Part shown: piece after piece, positions 13,205 through 22,578 of the stretch
Position numbering within the stretch: the stretch's first letter is position 1
Layout of the letters: each line of letters opens with the position of its first letter
Source: Malachius bipustulatus
Lineage: Eukaryota; Arthropoda; Insecta; Coleoptera; Melyridae
NCBI GenBank assembly: GCA_910589415.1
Contig: OU342630.1
Coordinates: 93,430,186-93,494,185, forward strand
Length of the DNA: 64,000 nucleotides
Reading direction: 5' to 3'
The notes under the pieces: model-generated
The model's input: the letters and a program-made list of their open reading frames with translations, nothing else
Told to the model about the DNA's origin: nothing
Database searches by the model: none
Translations under genes and position numbers: made by a program

Positions 13205-14206
13205 CTGTGTCACAAGGTAAATCCTAGGCAACGATGCAAACAAGAAACGCCTCATTGAAATGTTGAAGACAAAATTTGAAGCTGAGAACTTCATGGTCAA
13301 GAAAGCCAAGGAAGATGCGGATACTCTAATATGTAGTCAATACGGCAATCAACATTTCATCTACATTTGATTCCGTAATTGTTGTCGGCGAAGATGTAGA
13401 TCTTCTTATTCTCTTGGCTCTATCTACGCGTTCAAACATACATATATATTCTCAAACCAAAAAAAGGAAAAATTTCGCAACAAATAGATTCAACAAAAAG
13501 TGTCATAAATAAAATAGTCGCAGATGACATATTTTTCGTGCACGCTATCAGTGGCTGTGATACAGCATCAGCACACTTTAATCAAGGAAAAATAAAATGT
13601 GCTAATGTACTCCGAAAAAACGAGATTTAAACGAGCTTGCCTAGGTATTCAAAAACCAAAATGCCGATCCAGAGATCATTGCTGAAGCTGGGAACGCTTC
13701 CCCCTTGATGCATTAATGGTAACAGTGGCATAAAAAGTATGTCGTTAAACAACTATAGATACACATGCTTCACAAAATCAGCATACAAAAATAAATTTAG
13801 TATTACATCCCTGCCACCTACAGAAGCAACGACAACATTAGTTCCGAGCCTTTCACCAGGTTCAGCTGCAGTGGGATGGAGTTGAAAAAAATGCAGGGCT
13901 ATGGAAATGGAAAAAGGGATGTCGGGGAGCCTGCGTGGATGCAGAAAGGCTGGATTAAAGTGCTGCGTTATATGCACGAATTGCAATGGTACGTGTGATA
14001 ATTCGAAAATTACACTGGAAGATAGCGATGAAGAAGAAGAAACAGAGACTATTTTCGAGCAAACATATGACGAAATCGAGAAACAAAAAGATTACAATGA
14101 AGCTGATGATCCCATTGCGACTGTCGTGGGAGAAAGATCTATTACCTATGTGACATTTCGCTCGGTACTGATGATGAACTCGCAAAACCTGGCCGATCAA
14201 GGATAG
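13205..14206 (+). pseudogene. Decayed cargo protein with DADTLI / VGEDVDLL / SGCDTAS motifs
   Basis: Piecewise translation gives NKKRLIEMLKTKF...KEDADTLI (from 13229), VVGEDVDLLILLALS (from about 13382), ADDIFFVHAISGCDTASAHF (from about 13523), TSLPPTEA and then an intact 101-codon C-terminal stretch at 13901-14206. The C-terminus holds a cysteine cluster (GCRKAGLKCCVICTNCNGTC) and an acidic tail (DSDEEEETE). Order and motifs match a large uncharacterised invertebrate protein family whose acidic motifs (DADT, then VGEDVDLL) recall the metal-binding Asp pattern of FEN/PIN-type nucleases; that functional reading is inference. At least four frameshifts or stops separate the pieces. It lies wholly between the TIRs, so it travelled as cargo or is the element's own ancestral protein. 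Confidence 0.6.
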
Positions 14207-14347
14207 CGAAGCGAAGAAGAATGCGTTAAATTTTGTAATAATGCATTATAAGTGGCCTACTGGGGATACCACACTAAAAAAACGCGCCAATTACTCATCG
14301 TGGTGTCTAAATAAATTATTTAGCCTAAACGCATGTTTGGAGTGCAC

Positions 14348-14646
14348 TTTGCGGCGCTCGTACGCAAAAACTATTGATTCTACAAAAATAAAGGTTACTA
14401 CATAAATTGTAGGAAATTTTCTCTAGTTTAATTTATCACATAAATATTTTCATCGTAAAATGAGCCGGAAAGAAGATATTGTTAAAAAACTGTTTTTGGA
14501 CGCCATTTTTTCAATATGGCGGCGCGAGCGGCAAAGATACGAGGTGGCAAAGTAGAAATTCGAAAAGAGCACGTCAAAGTCTATAAAATCACCAATTTTC
14601 AAAACTCCCGGAAAACTTTCCAGGTAAAACTACCAAATGACTGGAC
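14348..14646 (-). repeat. Right terminal inverted repeat
   Basis: Reverse complement of 12841-13147 with scattered substitutions. It ends CCAAATGACTGGAC next to TA. Confidence 0.85.
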
Positions 14647-14873
14647 TAATAGGTCATAAAATTAACAGAAGACTTACAAGTGACAGCTTGCAAAATATAC
14701 CAGTAATAAACGGTTGTAATTATTTCTGTAATAATTGTTGATTTACCAGAGACTACAGGTAATATTAATTATATACAGAAACAATTATTCATAATTTGCA
14801 AATAAATGTGGTAGTTTGGCCGATTTTTATAATAAATTGTTGTGAAACAAAGTGATATAATAATAAATTATTA

Positions 14874-15847
14874 TACAGGGTGTCCGGTAAGTACCTCCTA
14901 ATCTCTCGGGAGCATACAGGGGAGGTCAAAAAAAACCTAGTCTGTCATAAAAAAATTTTTCCTAAAGTGTCCCCAAACGGAGATATGGAGCCCTAAAAGG
15001 GTGCCCCGCAATTTACGTTTTTGGATCTAACTTTTGAACCGACCTGTATAATTGGATGGAATTTAAACACTTTATAGAGGCCACAGAGGGCCATCAGGCC
15101 ATATTAAAGTCGATGTTTGACGTCGTCAGGGAAGTCAGGATCGGACTTACCATCATACTCGTTGAGTCAAAATTTTGACAGGTGTCACTTTACAGAGCTA
15201 AAAACTATTTTTTTGAATAGTCTAATACTTCATCTTTAAAAAAGGTGTTCTTAATTTATTTCGGTAAACCTGACGGTTTTCGAGATAAATCGGTTTTTAG
15301 GAATGCGAAACACTAAAAAGTTACTAATGCTAAACTCAAACAGGTAAAAATCAGGTTATTGTTGATAAACCTACCTAGCAATCCATATTGCTATTGACAG
15401 AACTTGATCAAAATTCGCATAAAAGTCGATTTATCTTGAGAACCGCTAGTTTTATCGAAATAAATTAAGAGTACCTTTTGTGAAGATGAACGACCAGCGT
15501 ATTTAAAAAATAAGTTTTCAGCTCTGTAAAATGACACCTGTCAAAACTTTGACACAATGAGTGTGGTGGTAAGTCCGTTCCTGACTTCCTTTAGGACGTC
15601 AAACATCCACTCTGATATGGCTTAATGAGTATTTATGGCCTCTATAAAAAAAATAAAATTTCATCAAATTATACAGGTCGGTTCAAAAGTTAGAGCCAAA
15701 AAAGTAAATCTTAGGGTACCATTTTGGGGCTCTGTATCTCCGTTTAGGGACACTTTAGGAATGTTTTTTTTTATGACAGACTAGGTTTATTTTGACCTCC
15801 CCTGTATGCTACCGAGAGATTAGGAGGTACTTACCGGACATCCTGTA
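14874..15847. mobile_element. Fold-back element, TACAGGGTGTCCGGTAAGT termini (974 bp)
   Basis: Nearly the whole element is a palindrome: arms 14874 to about 15310 and about 15415-15847, around a ~100-bp centre. The left end TACAGGGTGTCCGGTAAGTA pairs with TACTTACCGGACATCCTGTA. Inner pairs include CTATAGAGGCC/GGCCTCTATA, GACAGGTGTCA/TGACACCTGTC and GATAAATCG/CGATTTATC. TA flanks both ends. It has no ORF. A solo end of the same family lies at 42287-42388. Confidence 0.85.
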
Positions 15848-16155
15848 TAGATTACAGCAATCCGATTGTTGAAAAACAATAACGCTTTCTGAACGTCAAT
15901 GTTTCAATGTTTATTTACATCTCATGAGTCTGACATCATCATAACCATTGAAACATCGATGCCTCTGTCTTCACCATACCATTTAGGCAAATGCGTCGTT
16001 CAGAAAGGGTTATTAATAAATTGGTGATTATTTTTTACTAGAGTTTAATTAACATTTTCGATTAATAATAAACAATTATTATTAATATTCAAGAAACTTT
16101 CCGCTTGATTAATCAAAACAGAGTTTCCATCTTACCCGTTCATATATTCACATGT

Positions 16156-16307
16156 AATACCACTAGAGGTCAAATTATTTCCGGAAATTTTTTCGAGCTC
16201 ACGAATATTTTGAAAATTATCGCGAGCCGAAGGCGAGGGATAATTTTCTTAAAATATTCGTAAGCGAGAACAAAATTTCCTGGTATAATTTGATTTCGAG
16301 TGGTATT
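16156..16307. repeat. ~150-bp palindrome with CGCGAGCCGAAGGCGAGGG centre
   Basis: AATACCACTAGAGGTCAAAT pairs with ATTTGATTTCGAGTGGTATT, and ACGAATATTTTGAAAATTAT pairs with ATAATTTTCTTAAAATATTCGT, around a GCGAGCCGAAGGCGAG centre. The central CGAG-CCGAAGG-CGAG pattern recalls the hairpin at 33182-33250. Likely a MITE or an end of one. Confidence 0.65.
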
Positions 16308-17640
16308 TGGAAAGAAAATTTCACAACAAAATTAGTTTTGAATAGAAAAATTACAATTTAATTGTTAAATAAAAATATGGCATATTTTCTGCATGTAACA
16401 TAATCACGTGACAACGCCAAACTGACGTTTAATAACTGCGCCGCCATTATTAGCGCTGTCAAACACACATTTTAGTTTCTAAACTTCACCAGCCGAGTGT
16501 GGTTTTTGATAATGATAAGTCGACAATTGCGGTATAATAGTAATTATGATTAGTATTGATTAGATGCCATTCTTTCCAAAGCGCAAGGATTTGCCAGGCA
16601 GATGGATTCTACCAACAAAAAGTGCCATATATAATTAATTATAAAGATAAAGTGGTCGAACCCCCATGAATTCGCCGTGTGTTAATCCGAAAAATTATGT
16701 AAGTACCTACCTATTTCAAATAGAATTACTAAATTAGGTAAATTAGGTTTCTTCAGATCATTTTTTCGATAGTGAATCCGTGATTTCATACGTGGTAATA
16801 CGCGAAAACATCACTTTAATATTAAATTATAATAGAAACTTTAAGAAAACGTATTGGTTGATTAATATTAATAACAGCAACAGTCAACAGTTGACGTTTA
16901 TAAAGTTCCTAGTTGTCACTTTTAAACGTCAAAAAATTTCCACTGTAATACTCTCCAGCTTACCCCTGGAGGAGAAAATTTCCGATATAATACACAAATA
17001 ACCATGGCAACGGTAAGCAATGCTCGTACTTTATTGGCTGAAAATTGATGGCGTGAAATTTTCAATGAAATATCTACATGCAACATGCATATTGATGAAA
17101 CATTTTGTCATCGCGCACACAGAGATTAAATGGGGTCCTGACAACACATCCTGGAAACACAGAAATAGTTTTACCCCGGTCGATATCGGTGGAGATGATA
17201 AAATTATAATGGACCTGATCGTGAATAACGTCAAGCCCTTTAATGTATCAAATTACATTTGACAAGGGCACAGCGCTTTGCTTTTAGACTCATCATTATA
17301 TGTATGTCACCGGTGTTTAGTTCGTCTGCTACAAACAGGTCGCCGACGTTTAAAAATATTAATACTTCACGCTCGCCGACCCGGATCAGGAATCAGGGAT
17401 GACCTCCATGTGTCAAAGACCAGCTATACCTGCCGTAAATTTCATGCCACTATAAATTATTAATGATTCTTAGGCGGGATACACAAATATATGGTTATGC
17501 GATCTATGTATATCATATTGCAAGATGATATGGCCAAATTTGACTGGATAATATTTATTATAACTTTTTTATAATAATCGTATTTATATTATTTTATTTT
17601 TCATATTTAGTAATATTCAACCACTTAGATTATGTAACTT
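16308..17640. other. Non-coding DNA with a small hairpin
   Basis: A hairpin at 16891-16933 pairs TTGACGTTTATAAAG with CTTTTAAACGTCAA. A 24-codon start (MPFFPKRKDLPGRW, 16564) is followed by a stop, and no domain is recognised. It may be the interior of an element whose left end is the palindrome at 16156-16307, but I found no matching right end. Confidence 0.35.
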
Positions 17641-17654
17641 TTGGGAAAATTTTG

Positions 17655-17830
17655 GTATTTAGGTTCTAATTCAATTGCCACTATACATAGGTTCCTTTTA
17701 CAGAACGAATTAGAGAACTTTCGCCACTACCCATGTGAGATGAAACTGAAGACAAGGATGGTACCGTTTCATTTTTATTTGGACTTATCAGCATCATGGT
17801 CACATCAGTCAGGAATACACTACACATACT
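17655..17830 (-). mobile_element. Hammerhead-bearing dispersed repeat, copy A
   Basis: This interval is homologous over about 170 bp (roughly 75% by eye) to 59815-59995. On the minus strand it contains the hammerhead order CTGATAA (17785-17791), a GTCC-start stem II, GAAAC (17766-17770), a short stem III (CGGTACC) and an ATC triplet where GTC is expected. The flanking ACTGA and TCAGT blocks can pair as distal stem I. G8 of the core is mutated to A and stem II is weakened, so this copy should be inactive. Such ribozymes are known from Penelope-like elements, retrozymes and satellite DNAs; this carrier is not identified. Confidence 0.65.
17745..17815 (-). ncRNA. Degenerate hammerhead ribozyme, copy A
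   Basis: Core boxes in order on the minus strand: distal stem I ACTGA, CTGATAA (canonical CTGATGA with G8 to A), stem II GTCC... (3' side decayed), GAAAC intact, stem III CGG-TAC-like minimal hairpin with one mismatch, ATC in place of GTC, and distal stem I TCAGT. G12 is retained. Predicted inactive. Confidence 0.55.
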
Positions 17831-18239
17831 ATAATTACGAACTCTTGGAACTAATACTTAGTCTTAACTGGTGTCCGGTAGATGTATTGACCTCTGTAAT
17901 TTTTAATGATTAGTAGGCAACCAGAAACAGATGTGTACCTTAAACGACTTCTCGAGGCAACATGACAGAGTTTAGCTATCTCGACCATTCTTAAGTAAGA
18001 AGGATATATTTTAGCCTATAAAAACAATTATTAAAAGCCCTAAAAGCCTAAAAAGAGATTGCATCCTCTTTAATCTCTAGAAACAAAAATATTACTTTTG
18101 TACCAGCTATAATAAAAGCTCTCGGACTAAGGGAATATGCACTGCGCACTTTCTCTTCTGGGTTTTTTTTCTGTGGGTTCTCTCGAGGCTCCACGTTGGA
18201 GAAACACTTCTCACAAAAAAATTACTTTGAAGAAGGTTG
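17831..18239. other. Non-coding DNA, nothing recognised
   Basis: No ORF, repeat end or splice pair supported. Confidence 0.4.
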
Positions 18240-18520
18240 ATCGTTAAGGGTACGGAGTGACCATATCTCGGGTACTATTGGCCCTAAAGTCGGAAAATAT
18301 TTCCGAAAACACTTCCGGAAATAGCACTTTTTCATTTCCAAAACATAATAGTACATCGGAAACGGCTCAAGATATATGAAAACGGATAATATATTCCTAT
18401 CTTAACTTTTCATGTTGCATCCTATTAGGTAGTTTAAATATCTATATACAGGGTGGTGAAAAATCTGACAATTTTCATCACCCTTTTCCTAGACCTTTTT
18501 AATTTTCACCCTGGACCTGA
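18240..18520. repeat. Fold-back family fragment (GGCTCAAGA / TATACAGGGTGRTGAAAA)
   Basis: AACGGCTCAAGATA, TATTCCTATCTTAACTTTTC and TATACAGGGTGGTGAAAA recur in the same order at 49449-49545. The third related locus, 54830-55050, shares TTAAG/CTTAAC and the gene-free layout. Only one terminus is obvious here. Confidence 0.5.
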
Positions 18521-18998
18521 ATAATGAATATTCGGATGACTAGTATAGAACCAGAAATTACTTAACATTATTAACTTGTACAAACTGGCAAATGCAGATT
18601 GCGGGAAAACTTCTAGGAATTCTTATCGTGTTACTGATATAAGTACCAGTTCTAACAACAAGTAAATCGTTTGTATATGGTTGACTTACTGTAACTGTAG
18701 TGTTTGTATTGAAAAGAAGTGAGGTTGAAATGGACAAATGTACGAGTAGGTAATAACTGGGTTCAAACAATCTGATTTGGTTAGAGATTTATGGCTACTA
18801 AGTAGTCTTAATGAAAGGTGAATTTACTGGTCGAACAATTTAAATGTAAACGTTGTAAGTGATGATCGTGGTAGAAAGGAACATAGTAGGTACAAACAAA
18901 TCACTCTGTCATCTGTCATTGACAAAATGATTTGGACACTATTCTTTATTGTATATTGTCACTAATGCTACTACCTTGACTAGCTACTCAAGAGTCTC

Positions 18999-19413
18999 AA
19001 CCACGGTGTAAGATATAAGGTGAGTGAACGAAATATGTATTTTAACAGTACGCGAAGGAATGAAAAGCTCAACGTCAGTGTATGAGAGAGTCACGCCAGC
19101 TGGGTTCTGACCTCTTGCTTTAACGCGTGCAAATTACCACGCAAATGAAACTACCACGGATAATTCATTGATTACCATACCGACATTTAAATATTATTAT
19201 ACCTATATTATTAGAAATATATTTAAATATATTTATCAGTGGATATGCGTGAATAATTCATGCTAGCGCTTGCCCGAGTGAAGGGCTAGGCAGAAGAAAA
19301 CATTGCGACAGAGAGCAAGAACACACTAGGGTCAACCTGGGGGTAATGTGACGATATCTGCTCGCGTTTACATACTTCTCTCGTTCCGCCACGTTATATA
19401 TCTTACACCTTGG
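18999..19413. mobile_element. MITE with ACGGTGTAAGATATA inverted termini (~415 bp)
   Basis: The left end (ACCACGGTGTAAGATATAAGG, 19000 on) is the inverse of the right end (…TATATATCTTACACCTTGGT, ending 19413). Inner matching continues through the GAACGA and ATGTATTTTAAC/TTTACATACTT segments. It has no ORF. The superfamily is not assigned because the exact ends and target duplication cannot be fixed by eye. Confidence 0.65.
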
Positions 19414-20440
19414 TCACAACTTAGATCGGCAATGCAGCAAAGCTCATGAGACAGCAGAAGACAGGAAATATACGAACCAAAAATGATTCCGGAAGAATAT
19501 GACACTGATCCAGTGATGAGGCTGCACGCCCGGATTACAGTGGACCAGACTGGAATGGGTGACATGAAGCAAATGGAGTAAGCACTATAAGCACCATAAG
19601 CCCATGAGGCTGAAGTGAATTCGATCTATGAAAATTGGAGCATGACTTCTTGCAATTAATATCAAGGCATTAAAGAATTGGTTTAATATTTTTATTGTTA
19701 AACTTCTTGAATTAAAAAACACCAGTCAATTGACCACGCTTTCTGAATTTGAGTTCAATAATTTCTATTAGACTATGAGAAGAGCGACAATCAATTAAAC
19801 ATGAACAGTTACAATCCAGCAACTATATTTATTCAAATAACGTCATCGACTCTATTATTGGTGTGAAAAAGATGGAACTGTGAAACAACAACTATTGATG
19901 AGTCCGGAGAGATAATTCGAGTTCAAGCTTCGGGATTATTCAAACGTGAATTAGGACTGCTCAAAGTTCATATTGATTTTTAGAGTCAAAGTGAAGGCAT
20001 CAGGTTATGATGTTTTAAAGGTAATACTTTCAGTAGTACTTTAAAAATTCTGCATTATTGACATCGCTGCATCAGTTCAAAGAAAATGTGATCAAGTATA
20101 TTTCACATCATGTTTTTTATATTCATGGTTTATTAGCGGATACTGAAAACACATTGTTTAAAAAAATTCACCATAATCATTGGTGAATTTGGTTTCATTC
20201 CATGCAGGTAATTTTTTTAAAGGAGGGAGCATCGGTCTTAACTATGCAGGTAAGACGAAGTACCCTCCGGTAATTATGGGTTCGAGAACTTGCTCATTAC
20301 CCAGCCACAAGGTAAAATTTCCAATCACTAATGAAACCGGTGAAGTTCTGCTATGCTTTTTTATCGCTTCATCGTCAAGGCGTCTGGACTTTTCAACAAA
20401 TTTCTGCGTAAAGTCGTAGTTGGTGTATCAGGTTATGCAC
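19414..20440. other. Non-coding DNA; short open stretch at 19449-19577
   Basis: A 42-codon stretch without stops ends in PEEYDTDPVMRLHARITVDQ and a TAA. Its codon use looks more protein-like than its surroundings, but I recognise no family and no start. It may be the tail of an exon or a mobile-element relic. Confidence 0.3.
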
Positions 20441-21066
20441 TAAATTAAGAGCATATTCTTGGGCCAATTTTACGTCGAAAAGTTCATATAAAATGTGTCC
20501 TAAAAGGTCTGGTTTTCAAGTGTTTTTTAATCGAATTTTTACTAATATCTCAAGCATTCTTTTGCCGATACTGTTAAAATTTGACAGTGGTACCTATTTG
20601 TAGTAATAAGGAGCTCCTTTAGCCCCAAGTAGATTAAAATTATCAAGTCCAGTGGCATCTCGGGGACACCCTTACCACTATTATTGCAAACAAAAATTTG
20701 CAATTTGAAACAAAATTGAAAACATTTTTAAATTTTGATATTTTTTTAAGATTAGGCAACTAAAAATACAACTTTTATGTCTCTTGACTTTTTCTTCGTC
20801 TTTCCTGTCGTTTTATATAAAACAAATAAAACCCGCTTCAAGTCATTTGTTGAAGTATGTGAAGAAGTTGTATTTTTTGCTGCTTAAATTGAAAAGAATA
20901 TCAAAATTTCAAAAAGTAAGTGACGTAAATTTTCTTTGCAATAATATTGTTATGAGGGTGAAAAAAACCTTCAACACCCGTATCTTGAAAACCAGACATT
21001 TTAGGACACATGTTTATATGAACTTTTAGACTAACAATTGGCCCAGGAATACGCCCTTAAATTTAG
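20441..21066. mobile_element. Inverted-repeat element, TTCTTGGGCCAATT arms (~625 bp)
   Basis: The left arm (TTCTTGGGCCAATT, AAGTTCATATAAA, TGTGTCCTAAAA, GTCTGGTTTTCAAG) is mirrored at 20985-21066 (CTTGAAAACCAGAC, TTTTAGGACACA, TTATATGAACTTT, AATTGGCCCAGGAA). The arms reach at least 80 bp. No ORF survives scrutiny. Confidence 0.75.
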
Positions 21067-21815
21067 TACCTACTTATCTTTAGAAAACACCGTGTACAGG
21101 GTATATGGTTTAGTACAGATGGACTTAAGATAGCAAAGTTTCACACAGGGACAATTATTAGTTTTTTCTAATTATTTAAAATTCTTTATAGTAATAAGAC
21201 ATTAAGTATAAATAATATGTTTTAGAAAGATCCAGACCCGTGTTTAAATTCTTACATATGTACGTATGAATCAGGTGTGCCATAAAATTCCAATTGTTTT
21301 TCAACTCATAAAACAAATTTGTTGATGAAGCTGATTAATTTCCGTTATGTTTGCTTCAACGGGATGTGGATAAGAAAAAACTCATTCCGCAAAAACCCCA
21401 TTTGGCCGAATCGTGGCAGCATAAAATATTAGACACAGTCCATGCAGTAGCGGCGTGAACGCCCATGAAAAATTATCGGGCCATTTTGTAGTAGATTGCG
21501 AAAGGGTTGAATTAACGGACGGTGAATTATTTATACAGCACTTAGCGGTAGTCTGATCCGGAATTGCAGAGTGGCCGCTTGACGATCCGCTGTTTCAATA
21601 TTCAGATATTTATTATTTCTGACGTCGTCAATGTTAAACAAGGTAAAAAAATCTTAGTACAACAAAATGTATATGTTAATCTCTCCATGATTGACGAAAA
21701 ATAAAACAATTATTATTTTAAAAGTCTACTGTATTGATGGATTAGTGTACCTACGTTTTGTTGATGTTTCGCTACTTTGAAAGTAACATAAGTAAATGAA
21801 TAACATTTTCAGAGA
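21067..21815. other. Non-coding DNA, nothing recognised
   Basis: TACAGGGTATATGG at 21098 may be a lone repeat terminus. Nothing else seen. Confidence 0.35.
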
Positions 21816-21817
21816 TA

Positions 21818-22578
21818 TACAGAGTGATTCATAATATGTGCTCAGAACTTCAGGATGCGATAGCTCGTTCAAAACTATGAAAAAAGTTCCTGTTAACATG
21901 GGGTCCGCAAACTCAACATTTTCGAGATACAGGGTGTCAAGAAAAACATTTTTTTTCCAGTTTTTTGACGATTTCTCAAAAACCCTTTCAGATATAAAAC
22001 TGAATTTTGTACACCTCTTATCATTAATTTTATTTACTTTTTGAGCTCTGATTAAATTTATGTCATACGGCAGTGGCGGAGATTTTTGATTGATTGATTT
22101 TTTTACCCCTATCTACGACACTGCAAAAATTGTTCATAGTGGGAGCACATTTTAAACTGTTAATGTTTTCTACATAAAAAAAGCACTCTCGGTCAAATAT
22201 TCTAATGTGAACTGTCTTCGCGAAAAACAGCATTTTATGTTGAAAAACATAAAAGTGGCAAAATGCTTTGTTGTGGACAAAAACATCACTTATTTTTTAT
22301 ATATTTTTTTAATGATTTGTTTCACTGCCACATATATTTTTTTATTTGCCCTCTTAACGTAGATAATATTAATGACAAGAGATGTGTAGAAAAGCCGGGT
22401 TCAGTATCTCAAATAGTTGCTGAGATATCGGCAAAAAACTGAAAATAATAAAAAAATTTGACACCCTGTATTTCGAAAACGATTTTTTTGCGGACCCATG
22501 TTAATAGGAACTTTTTTCATATTTTTGAACGAGCTATCACATCCTGAGTCCTGCGCACACATTATGAATGAACCTGTA
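21818..22578. mobile_element. Fold-back element, TACAGAGTGATTCATAATRTG termini (761 bp)
   Basis: The left end TACAGAGTGATTCATAATATG pairs with the right end CATTATGAATGAACCTGTA, with TA flanks on both sides. The arms extend about 300 bp: AAAAAAGTTCCTGTTAACATGGG is mirrored by CCCATGTTAATAGGAACTTTTTT, and an internal ATACAGGGTGTCAA pairs with TTTGACACCCTGTAT. It has no ORF, so non-autonomous, possibly with a second terminus family embedded in its arms. Confidence 0.8.

Larger units (their letters stand above)
12841..14646 (+). mobile_element. DNA transposon with ~300-bp TIRs carrying a protein-coding cargo
   Basis: The left arm (12841-13147) and right arm (14348-14646) are long, roughly 90% matching inverted repeats starting GT(A/C)CAGTCATTT. 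They share TACCTGGAAAGTTTTCCGGG, the palindrome-like GCCGCTCGCGCCGCCATATT and the inner CAATAGTTT(C/T)(A/T)GCGTACGAG. The arms are flanked by TA on each side (12839-12840 and 14647-14648), consistent with a TA target duplication. The interior (about 13148-14347) holds remnants of one long protein with no recognisable transposase. The arms are well preserved compared with the interior ORF. The superfamily is unassigned. Confidence 0.8.

Noticed and set aside
16564..16638. Small ORF MPFFPKRKDLPGRW
   Set aside because: Only 24 codons, no splice continuation that keeps a frame, no recognised family.
19893..19940. TTGATGAGTCC, a possible third hammerhead
   Set aside because: No GAAAC or cleavage triplet follows, and the flanks do not match the two real copies.
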